64,000 nt of DNA. It comes from Chryseobacterium edaphi. GTDB taxonomy: Bacteria > Bacteroidota > Bacteroidia > Flavobacteriales > Weeksellaceae. The notes below the pieces were generated by a model. It was not told the origin of the DNA. It searched no databases and worked only from the letters and a program-made list of their open reading frames with translations. Where the stretch lies: the NCBI RefSeq assembly GCF_025628985.1, contig NZ_JAOTEM010000001.1:1612001-1676000 (forward strand), written 5' to 3'. Positions within the stretch are counted from its first letter, which is position 1. Every line of letters begins with the position of its first letter. The position numbers were made by a program, and so were the translations under genes. This document shows positions 45,548 to 54,372 of the stretch, one piece after another.

Positions 45548-46652
45548 TTTTTCTTTCCTGTAATGCTGTAATTCCACCTTTAAGATGGCTTATTTTTTTC
45601 TGATTTCCGAAATGTTCCAGTAAAATCCCGGCTGCTTTCAGACTTCTTTTTCCGCTTTGACAGAACAAAAGAATGTTGTCTTTCTCAATTTCCGACACTC
45701 TGCTTTTTAATTGCGAAAGGGGAATTGGAATATGTTCAAAATCTGCTTTCGGGTGTTCATCAATTTCCCTTACATCGATGGTTACTGTGTTTTCGTTGAA
45801 AGTTTGTTGAATAAAATCTTCAGAACTTAAATCCTCAATATTCATTTCAAAAACTCCACAAAGAAAGTCATAATTCGTTTCCTCAAAAGCTTTTCTATTC
45901 TCAGGAATTAAATTTATGGCTGAATTTTGATTTGAAATATCCACAATGAAAGTTTCATAACTGAGCATATTAAAAGTCAATAATCTGCCATCCAAAACTT
46001 CACCAACACCTGTAATTAATTTGATCACCTCGTTTGCCTGCATCATTCCGATCATTCCTGGAAGTACACCCAGAACACCGACATCATTGCAGTTCTGCAC
46101 TTCATCCGGTTTGGGAGGATTTGGAAAAAGATGTCTGTAGTTGACCGTTTTATTATTTTTTAAATTTAAATTAAAAACAGCCACCTGACCTTCATATTTA
46201 TAAATCGCTCCGAAAATCAAAGGCTTATCTAAAAGTACACAGGCATCATTGATCAGATAACGTGTGGCAAAATTATCGGTGCAGTCGACAATAATTTCAT
46301 ACTCTGAAATAAGATCCCAGGCATTTTCTGAAGTCAGCTCAAGCTGATAAGATTTAATGTTTATTTCGGGATTTAACTGTTTTAATTTTAAAGAAGCAAC
46401 ATCAGTTTTCATTTTACCAACGTCATCTGTAGAATAAAGCGTCTGTCGCTGAAGATTGCTCAGTGAAATGCGGTCATGATCAACAATTCCTAAGATTCCA
46501 ACGCCTGCAGCAGCGAGATACTGGAGAACCGGACAACCTAAACCACCTGCACCGATGACAAGAACTTTTGCCTGCAGAAGTTTTTGCTGACCTTCAAAAC
46601 CGAAGTCAGACAAAGCGTAATGCCGGGCGTATCTTTCATTGTAATTTTCCAT
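45531..46652 (-). CDS. moeB: MoeB-type adenylyltransferase with C-terminal rhodanese domain
   Basis: 373 residues. The N-terminal E1-like domain has GAGGLGCPVLQYLAAAGVG (nucleotide loop), the Arg finger in SNLQRQTLY and VDCTDNFATRYL. The C-terminal rhodanese domain has VTIDVREIDEH and the active Cys in LLFCQSGKRS. It activates the MoaD C-terminal glycine and can pass persulfide sulfur to it. The two zinc-binding CxxC pairs of E. coli MoeB are absent: only single Cys residues (VQNCND and FLCG) remain near those places. moaD is just upstream. Confidence 0.92.
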   Translation of the reverse strand: MENYNERYARHYALSDFGFEGQQKLLQAKVLVIGAGGLGCPVLQYLAAAGVGILGIVDHDRISLSNLQRQTLYSTDDVGKMKTDVASLKLKQLNPEINIKSYQLELTSENAWDLISEYEIIVDCTDNFATRYLINDACVLLDKPLIFGAIYKYEGQVAVFNLNLKNNKTVNYRHLFPNPPKPDEVQNCNDVGVLGVLPGMIGMMQANEVIKLITGVGEVLDGRLLTFNMLSYETFIVDISNQNSAINLIPENRKAFEETNYDFLCGVFEMNIEDLSSEDFIQQTFNENTVTIDVREIDEHPKADFEHIPIPLSQLKSRVSEIEKDNILLFCQSGKRSLKAAGILLEHFGNQKKISHLKGGITALQERKNEQSN

Positions 46653-46653
46653 A

Positions 46654-46881
46654 TTAACCTCCCGAATAAGGCGGCATCAAAGCCACAACATCATTTTGAT
46701 TTAAGATGATATTTTCCTGCACCAATTTTTTATTGACCGCGAAAGCAAATTTCCTGTCTGAAAGTTCGGGAAATTTTTGAATTAAAAACAACTTCAACGA
46801 ATCTAAATCTGCTGCTTCCATCATGAATTCTTTTCCCGTAATTTCTGCGATCTGTCCAAATGAGATGACTTTTATTTCCAT
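46654..46881 (-). CDS. moaD: molybdopterin synthase sulfur carrier MoaD
   Basis: 75 residues with ubiquitin-like fold pattern (EIKVISFGQIAEITG) and the required C-terminal Gly-Gly (ALMPPYSGG). It is thiocarboxylated by MoeB and gives its sulfur to precursor Z in MoaE. It lies one base upstream of moeB and two bases after the secreted domain protein. Confidence 0.93.
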   Translation of the reverse strand: MEIKVISFGQIAEITGKEFMMEAADLDSLKLFLIQKFPELSDRKFAFAVNKKLVQENIILNQNDVVALMPPYSGG

Positions 46882-46883
46882 AA

Positions 46884-47381
46884 TTATTTTACCTGTTGAA
46901 TTACAATTTTCGACAGATTCTTTACATATCTTCTTCCCGTTGCTTTATCTGTCGGAGTTACCAGCATAATGTTTTCTTTCAGTTTAGAAGCGTCAGATCC
47001 ATTCAGTTCTGTTAAGATGAGCACCAGATCTCCGTTTCCGCTGTTGAAAATTTCATTCCATGAGAAAACTACTTTATAGCCGTCATCGGCAATGCAGACC
47101 AGATAAAATTCACTTAACAGTTTTGGAGAATCGGTTTTGAACTCCACTTTCGACAAAACATCTTTAAGCAGAACACCGTTCAATTTTTTAAGAGTGCTTT
47201 TGTAATCCATTTTGTGATTATAAATAGCCAGACTGTCGACCGAATGTTTCTGATAATTTATAAGATCATTAAAACTGATCGATATCGGCCTGGCAATGTC
47301 TCCGGTTACCGAAATCGATTTGGCAGCCTGAGCATTGAGTGTCAAACTGAAAAATAAAATAAGAATTGAAAGAATCTTCAT
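46884..47381 (-). CDS. small secreted molybdopterin-binding-domain-like protein
   Basis: 165 residues with a signal peptide ending LNAQA. The body matches the short sulfite-oxidase-type domain family: ISVTGDIARPISISFNDL at the start, LNGVLLKDVLSKV, then CIADDGYKVVFSWNEIF and LVTPTDKATGRRYVKNL. These small proteins resemble the molybdopterin-binding fold but lack the Mo-ligating Cys position I would expect, so cofactor binding is unproven. Its place inside the cofactor operon, between the permease and moaD, suggests a periplasmic role linked to molybdenum enzymes. Confidence 0.75.
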   Translation of the reverse strand: MKILSILILFFSLTLNAQAAKSISVTGDIARPISISFNDLINYQKHSVDSLAIYNHKMDYKSTLKKLNGVLLKDVLSKVEFKTDSPKLLSEFYLVCIADDGYKVVFSWNEIFNSGNGDLVLILTELNGSDASKLKENIMLVTPTDKATGRRYVKNLSKIVIQQVK

Positions 47382-47383
47382 GG

Positions 47384-48118
47384 TTAAGCTTTTGTGAGTA
47401 ATAATTTGTACGATGCCATCAGCAAAACGGTCGCCAATACATATTTTAAAACATTATGATTGAACTTTTTTGAACCTAAATAAGCACCCAGTAAACCTCC
47501 TGTAAAAGCAACAATAATGTACATCATCATATCACCAGTGAAAGAAATTCCCTGCGTGACCATTCCTCCAAGTCCTGCCACTGAATTGACGAAGATAAAC
47601 GCCGCGCTGATTGCTGCGGTCTGTTTCTGATTGGTCCAGTGCAACAAAAGTAAGATCGGAGAAAGAATAATACCGCCACCGATGCCGATCATTCCTGAAA
47701 GTAAACCTACCACTCCGCCCGTTACGACTGCAATTGTCGTGTTGTGAGGTTTCAGTTCGCTGTCGTCTACATTTTTAAAAAAGAAAAAGCGAATCACCGG
47801 AAATAAAAGTAAAATTCCCAAAATCCGTTTGTAAATATTTTCTTCCACTGTGATCATTCCGCCAATAAATGCCATGGGAATTGAGGCCGCGGCAATGGGA
47901 ATAAAAAGTTTTTTGGAAAAATATCCACCACGGTAATACTGAATGAAAGACGTTAAGGAAACAAAAAGATTAAGCACCAAAGCGGTCGGTTTCATCTCTT
48001 CCGGAGCCACGCCGTAGAGAGCCATGAGTGCCAGATATCCGCTCGCACCACCGTGACCGACTGCGGCGTACAAAAAGGCAACAAAAAAAAGAATAACATA
48101 AAATATTTCTACAGACAT
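47384..48118 (-). CDS. TauE/SafE-family membrane permease
   Basis: 244 residues, eight hydrophobic segments arranged as two repeats, with the family's GHGGASGYLALMALYG and GLLSGMIGIGGGIILSPILL motifs. TauE/SafE proteins move sulfite, sulfoacetate or related anions. In this operon it could export sulfur products or import an anion needed by the cofactor pathway; no modABC molybdate transporter is seen in the window. It lies 2 bp from the secreted domain gene and 38 bp after moeA. Confidence 0.85.
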   Translation of the reverse strand: MSVEIFYVILFFVAFLYAAVGHGGASGYLALMALYGVAPEEMKPTALVLNLFVSLTSFIQYYRGGYFSKKLFIPIAAASIPMAFIGGMITVEENIYKRILGILLLFPVIRFFFFKNVDDSELKPHNTTIAVVTGGVVGLLSGMIGIGGGIILSPILLLLHWTNQKQTAAISAAFIFVNSVAGLGGMVTQGISFTGDMMMYIIVAFTGGLLGAYLGSKKFNHNVLKYVLATVLLMASYKLLLTKA

Positions 48119-48156
48119 AGGCGTGATGCGTTAGGATTTCTATTTTTTTATTTAAA

Positions 48157-49341
48157 TTATTTTGGTAAAAGATGCACCGTAACTTCTTCATTTGCTGTGC
48201 ATCCCAATGATTCTTCAGGCAGAACAATAAAACAGTTGGCCTGTGCAAAAGAATGCAGACGGAAAGATTCCTGAGCATGAAGCGGGGTTACCTTTCCATT
48301 GCTGTAAAATGCTTTCAGGAAATGCGTCAGTCCAGCTGGTTTAGGATAATGATGAGTTACGTTTGCTTTAATCTCGGTAACACCTGACGGCAGTCCCATC
48401 ATTTTTTCGAGTGCCGGTAAAACATATTCGTAAAAGCAGGTTAACGATGAAGATGGATTTCCGGGTAGCCCGAAAACCAATTTGTTTTCTTTTGTTCCGA
48501 AGAAAAGCGGTTTGCCCGGTTTCTGTCTGATTTTATGAAATTTTTCTTCAACGCCACAGATATTAGCAACCTCAGTGACAAAATCATAATCTCCCACACT
48601 CACGCCGCCGTTCAGCAAAACAACATCACTGTTTTCGATTGCGCTTTCAAGTACTTTGTGCAATTCCTTAGGATCGTCTTCAGCTCTGAAGACTTCAATA
48701 TTTTTAATTCCAGTTTGATTTAAAACTGCTTTCAACTGAAAAGAATTGGCTTCGTAGACCTGACCGAATACTAATAGATTTCCGGGATCCTGAAGTTCGT
48801 TTCCGGTAAGAATAATGGCAACTTTTGGAGGTGTATAAACAGAAACTTCAGCACAACCGATACCGGCAAGAAATCCGATGGCGGCGGCCGAGAGATAGGT
48901 TCCTTTTGTCATGGCGACCTCTCCTTTTTTAACTTCGGCACCTTTCGGACGGACGTTGAGTCCTTCAGAAAGATTTTCGTCTTCTATAATCAGCATTTCA
49001 TTTTCCAGACGAATTTTTTCCTGCATCACCACAGTATCTGCGTTTTCAGGCAGCGGCGCTCCGGTAAAAATTCTGGTAGCTTCGTTCTCACCAATTGCCA
49101 ATTGTTTGGATGCGCCTGCAGCCATTTCACCAATCACGGAAAGTGGCTGATTTTTATCTGAAAACTTCAGGGCATAACCATCCATTGACGACTGCGGAAA
49201 ATTAGGGATGTCGGTTGAAGCAATTACATCTTCTGAAGTGACCAATCCAAAAGCTTCTGAAAGCGGAACGACACTGCTTTTTTTCTTTAATGCAGACTGC
49301 AGGATGATTTGTTTGGCTTCGTTGACGGAAATCATTTTCAT
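48157..49341 (-). CDS. moeA: molybdopterin molybdenumtransferase MoeA
   Basis: 394 residues. Motifs: PNFPQSSMDGYALKFSD, IFTGAPLPENADTVVMQE, AIILTGNELQDPG, LNGGVSVGDYDF and PGKPLFFGTKENKLVFGLPG. MoeA inserts molybdate into adenylylated molybdopterin. It overlaps the cytidylyltransferase gene by 4 bp (ATGA), and a second ATG two codons later is an alternative start. Confidence 0.93.
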   Translation of the reverse strand: MKMISVNEAKQIILQSALKKKSSVVPLSEAFGLVTSEDVIASTDIPNFPQSSMDGYALKFSDKNQPLSVIGEMAAGASKQLAIGENEATRIFTGAPLPENADTVVMQEKIRLENEMLIIEDENLSEGLNVRPKGAEVKKGEVAMTKGTYLSAAAIGFLAGIGCAEVSVYTPPKVAIILTGNELQDPGNLLVFGQVYEANSFQLKAVLNQTGIKNIEVFRAEDDPKELHKVLESAIENSDVVLLNGGVSVGDYDFVTEVANICGVEEKFHKIRQKPGKPLFFGTKENKLVFGLPGNPSSSLTCFYEYVLPALEKMMGLPSGVTEIKANVTHHYPKPAGLTHFLKAFYSNGKVTPLHAQESFRLHSFAQANCFIVLPEESLGCTANEEVTVHLLPK

Positions 49342-49919
49342 TGAATCAGTTGTTGGTAATCGTTGTGGGTATCGATGTCGATAGCGCCTTTTTCAAAATT
49401 GATTTCAGCGATATCGTCTTTAAATTTTTGTAGCAGTTTTTTTGCACCTTCCTGACCGCAAAATTTTGAAAGTTCTGTAAAATATTTTTTAGTAAATAAA
49501 ACCGGTGTTCCTAAAGTGTCTGCGTATTTTGAGGCAACAATTCCTTTTTGAGAATCTTGCTGCATCTGAATTAATTCAGAAAAAACCGATGCTTCGATAA
49601 AAGGCTGATCGCAAACTGAAACAATGCAGTTTTCAATGGCTGGAAATGAATTTAAAAGCTGATCAAATCCGATGTGAATTGAAGAGCCCATTCCTTCGTT
49701 CCATATTCTATTTTCTGTGATGATAAGTTTAAGATCATCAATTTCTCTGGAAATTTCAATTGAACTAGATCCTGTAACCACTACAACGAATTTTGTTATT
49801 TTGAGTGATTCTTCAGCAACATGTCGCAGGAGACTTTTTCCTTTAAAATCCAATAACTGTTTTGGCTCTCCGAGTCGTGAGGAATTTCCTGCCGCTAAAA
49901 TGAGTATTCCTGTTTCCAT
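49338..49919 (-). CDS. mocA: MocA-like molybdenum cofactor nucleotidyltransferase
   Basis: 193 residues from the ATG at 49919, which shares one base with the moaA stop (TGATG). The nucleotide loop is LILAAGNSSRLGEPKQLL, followed by NEGMGSSIHIG and VCDQPF. MocA adds CMP to the cofactor for xanthine-oxidase-family enzymes, whereas MobA adds GMP. The AAGxSxRxGxPKQLL pattern and the neighbouring hydroxylase favour MocA. No separate MobA is seen in the window. Confidence 0.82.
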   Translation of the reverse strand: METGILILAAGNSSRLGEPKQLLDFKGKSLLRHVAEESLKITKFVVVVTGSSSIEISREIDDLKLIITENRIWNEGMGSSIHIGFDQLLNSFPAIENCIVSVCDQPFIEASVFSELIQMQQDSQKGIVASKYADTLGTPVLFTKKYFTELSKFCGQEGAKKLLQKFKDDIAEINFEKGAIDIDTHNDYQQLIQ

Positions 49920-50899
49920 CAACCGCCGATTGTAATCATACTTCTGTTTTCTAATTTTGATGCATCGATGTTTTCAAATACACCGCTGAACTGTCCGCCC
50001 AAAGCTTTGGCCTTGGCTTTCATCGTCTGCTCAATTAACGGTAAAATATCCTGACCATTTCTTAACGCTCCCAGTAAGTCAGTTTCATCCTTACTGAACA
50101 GACAGTTTTTTAATTTTCCGTCGGCGGTCAGCCTCATACGGTTGCAGGTATCACAAAAAGGCTGGCTCATTGTGCTGATTACGGCGAATGATCCAGTATG
50201 ACCATCAATGATATATCGGCTTGAGGTATCGTTAGGCTCAGGTTCCAGAGGAATAACTTCATGTTTCGAACTTACTTTCAATAAAATTTCATGCAGCGTA
50301 AACACCTGATTGCTCGTCCACTGATTTCCGCTGAAAGGCATAAACTCAATGAACCGCACTTCAATATTATTGTGTTTCGTCAAAGCAATGAAATCAAGAA
50401 TTTCATCATCATTTAAACCTTTCATGATGACAACATTGATTTTTACCCGATTGTTGTGCTTGAGGAGTAGATTGATATTGTTTCTGACACGGTGAAACAG
50501 ATCGCGTCTTGTAATTTTTAAAAATTTTTCAGGCTGTAAAGTATCGAGGCTGATGTTGATGGCTTTGATATTGGCTTCCAGCAGTTCGTTTAACATCTCA
50601 TCGACACGAATTCCATTAGTCGTAATTGCAAGTTCGATATCTAATTTGCCTAATGATTTTAAGATTTTCGGAGCGTCTTTTCTAACCAAAGGTTCGCCAC
50701 CTGTCAGTCTGATTTTCTTCACTCCATGTTCTACGAAAAGCTTAGCTATGGTTTCAATTTCATCCACCTGCATCAGTTTTGCGGCGGGAGCAAAGGCATA
50801 TTTTTCTTCCGGCATGCAGTAAAAACAACGCAGGTTGCAATTATCCGTAAGGGAAATCCTCAGATAATCATGCGCTCTTCCGAAAGTATCTGTAATCAT
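49919..50899 (-). CDS. moaA: GTP 3',8-cyclase MoaA (radical SAM)
   Basis: 326 residues. The radical-SAM cluster motif is CNLRCFYCMPEE; the C-terminal second cluster has CDTCNRMRLTADGKLKNC. RLTGGEPLVRKD is the SAM-binding stretch and the chain ends with the required Gly-Gly (TIGG). It turns GTP into cyclic dehydro-GTP, first step of molybdopterin synthesis. Three bases separate it from xdhC upstream. Confidence 0.95.
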   Translation of the reverse strand: MITDTFGRAHDYLRISLTDNCNLRCFYCMPEEKYAFAPAAKLMQVDEIETIAKLFVEHGVKKIRLTGGEPLVRKDAPKILKSLGKLDIELAITTNGIRVDEMLNELLEANIKAINISLDTLQPEKFLKITRRDLFHRVRNNINLLLKHNNRVKINVVIMKGLNDDEILDFIALTKHNNIEVRFIEFMPFSGNQWTSNQVFTLHEILLKVSSKHEVIPLEPEPNDTSSRYIIDGHTGSFAVISTMSQPFCDTCNRMRLTADGKLKNCLFSKDETDLLGALRNGQDILPLIEQTMKAKAKALGGQFSGVFENIDASKLENRSMITIGG

Positions 50900-50902
50900 G
50901 TG

Positions 50903-52024
50903 TTATGTATGTTTTGCCGCTGGCTGGCCGTGAATTTTATCAATTTTATAGCGAAGAGAAGTCCCTTTCCTGTCCTCGATCACTGCTTTAATTTCAGAAA
51001 TAACAGACAAAGCAATTTCTTCCGACGTTTCTGCACCAATATCCAGACCAATCGGGCCGTAGATGCGCTGATAATCTCCGTCTGTGAGAATATTTCCATC
51101 CGCATGAAGGTCATCGAACATTCTCTGCAGTTTCGTTTTTGGCCCCAATATTCCAATGTACGGACAGTTTGTTTTTAAAACCAGCTTTAAAACTTCAAGA
51201 TCATATTTATAATTGTGAGTCATCAGAACAAAATAAGTTCTGTTATCGATGACGATATTTTCTATTAATTCTTCAGGTTTTACAACCAAAACATTTTTCG
51301 CTTCTGGAAAACGCTTTTGAGTAGCGTGAGTCACTCTTCCCTCTCCCACAGTCACCTCCCAGCCCAAAATAGCAGCCATCTTAACCACAGGCTGAACGTC
51401 ATTACCTGCGCCGGCAATCACCAGCGAAACGGGTGGAGCAATATATTGAAACAATGCGCTCTGATCTTTGTTTTCGACCTGAATATTTATGATTTGTGAA
51501 GATTTATTTTTTAAAGTATTTAAACTTTCATCTTCTAAAGAATATTGGTCATCAAAAAAAGTCTGGTTTTCCTGATAAAGATTGACCGTTCCGATTTGTT
51601 TTGCGTTTCTTTCCAAAGAAAACAACGTTGTAATGACTGATTCGGTGCGGTTTTCTTCAACTTTTTTCAGTAACTCCAATGGATTATGAGGATTATCAGA
51701 ATCAATATATTCAAATAAAATATGCACAATTCCATTGCAGCCTAGTTGCACGCTGAACTCCAGAATACTTTCATCACTCGTATCGTAAGTGATCAGTTTA
51801 TTCTGTTTCTGATTGATGGCAAGTAAAGCCTTTCTCAATGCATCACCCTCCAGACAACCTCCGCTGATGGCGCCGGTCAGAATTCCATCTTCGGTCACCA
51901 CCATTCTGGCACCCGGCTGTCTGTAGGAAGATCCTTCCACTTTCACAACTGTTGCCAGCGCAGTTTTTTTTCCTGCAGCACGTGCCGTGTTGTAGGATGC
52001 TATAATATTACCGATTTCTGTCAT
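50903..52024 (-). CDS. xdhC: XdhC/CoxI-family cofactor maturation protein
   Basis: 373 residues. The N-terminal XdhC domain has TVVKVEGSSYRQPGARMVV and ISGGCLEGDALRKA, with the conserved Cys; the C-terminal Rossmann domain has VIAGAGNDVQPVVKMA and YIGILGPKTKLQRM. XdhC proteins bind sulfurated molybdenum cofactor and insert it into xanthine-oxidase-family enzymes. It heads the cofactor operon, after a 3' stump of a hydroxylase gene, and supports the view that the hydroxylase cofactor is sulfurated. Confidence 0.92.
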   Translation of the reverse strand: MTEIGNIIASYNTARAAGKKTALATVVKVEGSSYRQPGARMVVTEDGILTGAISGGCLEGDALRKALLAINQKQNKLITYDTSDESILEFSVQLGCNGIVHILFEYIDSDNPHNPLELLKKVEENRTESVITTLFSLERNAKQIGTVNLYQENQTFFDDQYSLEDESLNTLKNKSSQIINIQVENKDQSALFQYIAPPVSLVIAGAGNDVQPVVKMAAILGWEVTVGEGRVTHATQKRFPEAKNVLVVKPEELIENIVIDNRTYFVLMTHNYKYDLEVLKLVLKTNCPYIGILGPKTKLQRMFDDLHADGNILTDGDYQRIYGPIGLDIGAETSEEIALSVISEIKAVIEDRKGTSLRYKIDKIHGQPAAKHT

Positions 52025-52072
52025 TGGATTTAAATCAAACAGTTGTTATATCAAGTTTAAATAATGATCCGT

Positions 52073-52570
52073 TTAAACTTTATTCAAATCAAATGGCAAT
52101 TTACGAATTCTTTTTCCGGTAAGATCAAAGATTGCGTTGGTTAATGCAGGAGCCAAAGGCGGTAATCCCGGTTCACCCACTCCGCCTGCATCCTCGTCAT
52201 TATCAATCACAAAAACTTCAATAGGTGGAATATCATTAATTCTCGGCATCGGATAAGCATAAAAATTCTTCTGCTCGGTTTTTCCGTCTTTGAAAGTAAT
52301 TTCATGAAATGCTGCCGCACCCAATCCCATTACAACAGAACCTTCCACCTGAGCCTTAATAATATCCGGATTGACATACCAACCGCAATCTATTACCGCC
52401 CAGACTTTATCTATTTTTACGCCGCCGTCAGGATTTTTGGAAACTTTGACCACATGTCCCACTGTAGATGCGAAACATTCTGTAATGGCAACGCCAAAAC
52501 CTTCGTTCTTTTTACGTTTTTTCCAACCGGAAACTTCTTCCAGTTTATTCTTAACTATATACGGATAATT
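52073..52570 (-). pseudogene. 3' stump of a second molybdopterin-binding hydroxylase subunit
   Basis: The frame is open from 52570 but lacks a proper start (first candidate GTG at 52462). It reads EEVSGWKKRKKNEGFGVAI, then VSKNPDGGVKIDKVWAVIDC, ending with GGVGEPGLPPLAPALTNAIFD. This is the C-terminal part of the isoquinoline-oxidoreductase/aldehyde-dehydrogenase large subunit; about four fifths of the protein is missing. GGVGEPGLPP carries the catalytic Glu. The break point lies close to a 15-base A-run at 52593-52607. It is transcribed toward xdhC and probably marks a deleted second hydroxylase. Confidence 0.75.
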
Positions 52571-52671
52571 TCAACTCTGTAAAAAACCGACCAAAAAAAA
52601 AAAAAAATTAAAACACTAATAATCAATAATTTAAACCAAATAAAGATTTAAAATAAGATTTAATTTAAAAC

Positions 52672-52706
52672 AAAAAAAACAGGCTCAGATAATAAAACCC
52701 AAGCCT
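52672..52706 (-). terminator. probable terminator of the pirin gene
   Basis: On the minus strand AGGCTT pairs with GAGCCT (one G-T) around a 14-base loop, followed by GTTTTTTTT. The stem is short, so efficiency is uncertain. Confidence 0.5.
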
Positions 52707-52757
52707 ATTTTTTATAAACATTTCACTCTCGTAAAAGTGACTGTTTAATTTTTTCTA

Positions 52758-53633
52758 TTACATTGTCATCGGAACTTCCATCAACAAAATCTCCGTATTT
52801 TCTGAAGTTGATTTGATGTTCAAATCGGAAATATCCCAAACGCCAAAACCATCTCTTGTTTCCACTTTTTGTCCTTCGATTTCTGCGCTGCCTTTCAAAA
52901 TAAAAGCATATACGCCGTTCCCTTTTTTCCTGATTTGGTAATTGGTTTCAACATTATTTTCGAAGTTTCCTAAGTGAAACCAAGCATCCTGATGAATCCA
53001 AACGCCCTCGTCATCCGCATTCGGAGAAAGAATCTGCTGGAATTGATTCTGACTTTTTGTTTTATCTAAAGTAATCTGGTCATATCTTGGTGTCACGTTT
53101 CTTTTGTTTGGATATACCCAGATTTGCAGAAACTTCACTAAACTGTCATTATTTTTATTGAATTCACTGTGCATAATTCCGGTTCCGGCACTCATCACCT
53201 GAATTTCTCCACTCCTGATAATCGCAGAATTTCCCATACTGTCTTTGTGCTCCAAATCGCCTTCCAACGGGATGCTGATGATTTCCATATTATCGTGAGG
53301 GTGCGTTCCGAAGCCTCGTCCCGCCTCTACTTTATCATCATTCAAAACTCTGAGAACACCAAAATGCATTCTTTCCGGATTGTGATAATTCGCAAAACTG
53401 AAGGTATGGTTGCTCACCAGCCAGCCGTGGTCTGCCTTCCCTCTGGAATCCGCTTTGTGAATCACAGAATTATCTTTGATTTTTGAATCGGTGTTTGGTA
53501 AATGATTATATCCAATCGGTTCCAGTGGCTCAATTTCGTCAATCTCATTTTTCATTGTATTTCCCAATGATGCGGTTGCTACGAACATTCCTGTTCCGAG
53601 TAATCCTTTCTTTAAAAAATCTTTTCTGTCCAT
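52758..53633 (-). CDS. pirin family protein with N-terminal export-like leader
   Basis: 291 residues. The leader RKDFLKKGLLGTGMFVATAS resembles a Tat-like or signal-type sequence; the mature part is a bicupin pirin. FGTHPHDNMEIISI and MHSEFNKN hold the metal-binding His/Glu set of the first cupin, as in YhaK/quercetinase-type pirins. Pirins can open quercetin or act as redox sensors; here the link to dioxygenases suggests handling of aromatic or reactive compounds. Its promoter is nearly a copy of the one at 57.7 kb. Confidence 0.87.
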   Translation of the reverse strand: MDRKDFLKKGLLGTGMFVATASLGNTMKNEIDEIEPLEPIGYNHLPNTDSKIKDNSVIHKADSRGKADHGWLVSNHTFSFANYHNPERMHFGVLRVLNDDKVEAGRGFGTHPHDNMEIISIPLEGDLEHKDSMGNSAIIRSGEIQVMSAGTGIMHSEFNKNNDSLVKFLQIWVYPNKRNVTPRYDQITLDKTKSQNQFQQILSPNADDEGVWIHQDAWFHLGNFENNVETNYQIRKKGNGVYAFILKGSAEIEGQKVETRDGFGVWDISDLNIKSTSENTEILLMEVPMTM

Positions 53634-53666
53634 ATCTGTTTTATTATTTATTCGTTATTGATAGGA

Positions 53667-53710
53667 CAAATCTATGGTGATGAAAATTGCTGTGCATTTA
53701 ACTAGTTTAA
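53667..53710 (-). promoter_or_regulatory. pirin promoter with palindromic operator
   Basis: On the minus strand the -7 box is TAGATTTG (53667-53674). The palindrome TTAAACTAGTTAA (53698-53710, core AACTAGTT) is centred 33 bp upstream of the box centre, near -40, the place used by class II activators of the Crp/Fnr type. The block is shared with 57729-57772. Confidence 0.7.
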
Positions 53711-53726
53711 TAAATACATTTAAAGC

Positions 53727-53759
53727 AAAAAAATGTCGAATATTTTCATATCCGACATT
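53727..53759 (-). terminator. terminator of the dioxygenase-to-regulator operon
   Basis: AATGTCGGATAT pairs with ATATTCGACATT (12 bp, one G-T) around a GAAA loop on the minus strand, then seven T. It ends transcription 20 bp after the Crp/Fnr gene. Confidence 0.9.
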
Positions 53760-53778
53760 GTATATTTTAAATCCTAAA

Positions 53779-54363
53779 TTATTTTTCTCTAGTCGCCAAA
53801 CGCTTCCTAATCGTACTCACAAATTCTTTAGAAACGCCCAGATAAGAAGCGATATAATATTGCGCAACCCGCTGCGGAATTGTAGGATACACTTTGATAA
53901 ATTCCAGATATCGGTCTGATGCGCTTTTGGAAATCGTGTTCACCAGACGGTTTTGAAGGGTAAAGAGATTCCTCTGAACCAACATTCTGAAAACCCTTTC
54001 AAATTTCGGAATTTCCTGCAACAATTTTTCTTTGGTGGTCGGATTCAGCATAAAAATCTCCGAATCTTCAATCGTTTCAATATATAAATTGGAAGGTTTC
54101 TGGTCCTGAAACGAGGCGATATCGCTTATCCACCAATCTTCGATGGCAAACAAAATTGTCACTTCAAAACCATTATCATCAAGGTAATAAGCCCTCAAAC
54201 AACCTTTGTGAATGAAGCCTTCAAACTGGCAGATTTCACCTTCCCGCAACAAAATTGTTTTCTTCGGAATGGTTTCACAGACCAATAAATCGGTGAAAAT
54301 TTTCTCTTCTTCGCTGCTCAGATTGATAAAACGGGTAACGTTCTTGACGATATTTTCAAACAT
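53779..54363 (-). CDS. Crp/Fnr-family transcriptional regulator
   Basis: 194 residues. The cNMP-binding-like beta-barrel runs from KTILLREGEICQFEGFIHKG to DWWISDIASFQ; the C-terminal winged helix has RVAQYYIASYLGVSKEFVS, followed by TIRKR. The barrel lacks the cAMP phosphate-binding RxS pattern, so another or no ligand is expected, as for most regulators of this group in Bacteroidota. It is the last gene of a run that starts with two dioxygenases, and it is a good candidate to bind the shared palindrome upstream of that run and of pirin. Confidence 0.87.
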   Translation of the reverse strand: MFENIVKNVTRFINLSSEEEKIFTDLLVCETIPKKTILLREGEICQFEGFIHKGCLRAYYLDDNGFEVTILFAIEDWWISDIASFQDQKPSNLYIETIEDSEIFMLNPTTKEKLLQEIPKFERVFRMLVQRNLFTLQNRLVNTISKSASDRYLEFIKVYPTIPQRVAQYYIASYLGVSKEFVSTIRKRLATREK

Positions 54364-54372
54364 AAATTAAGT

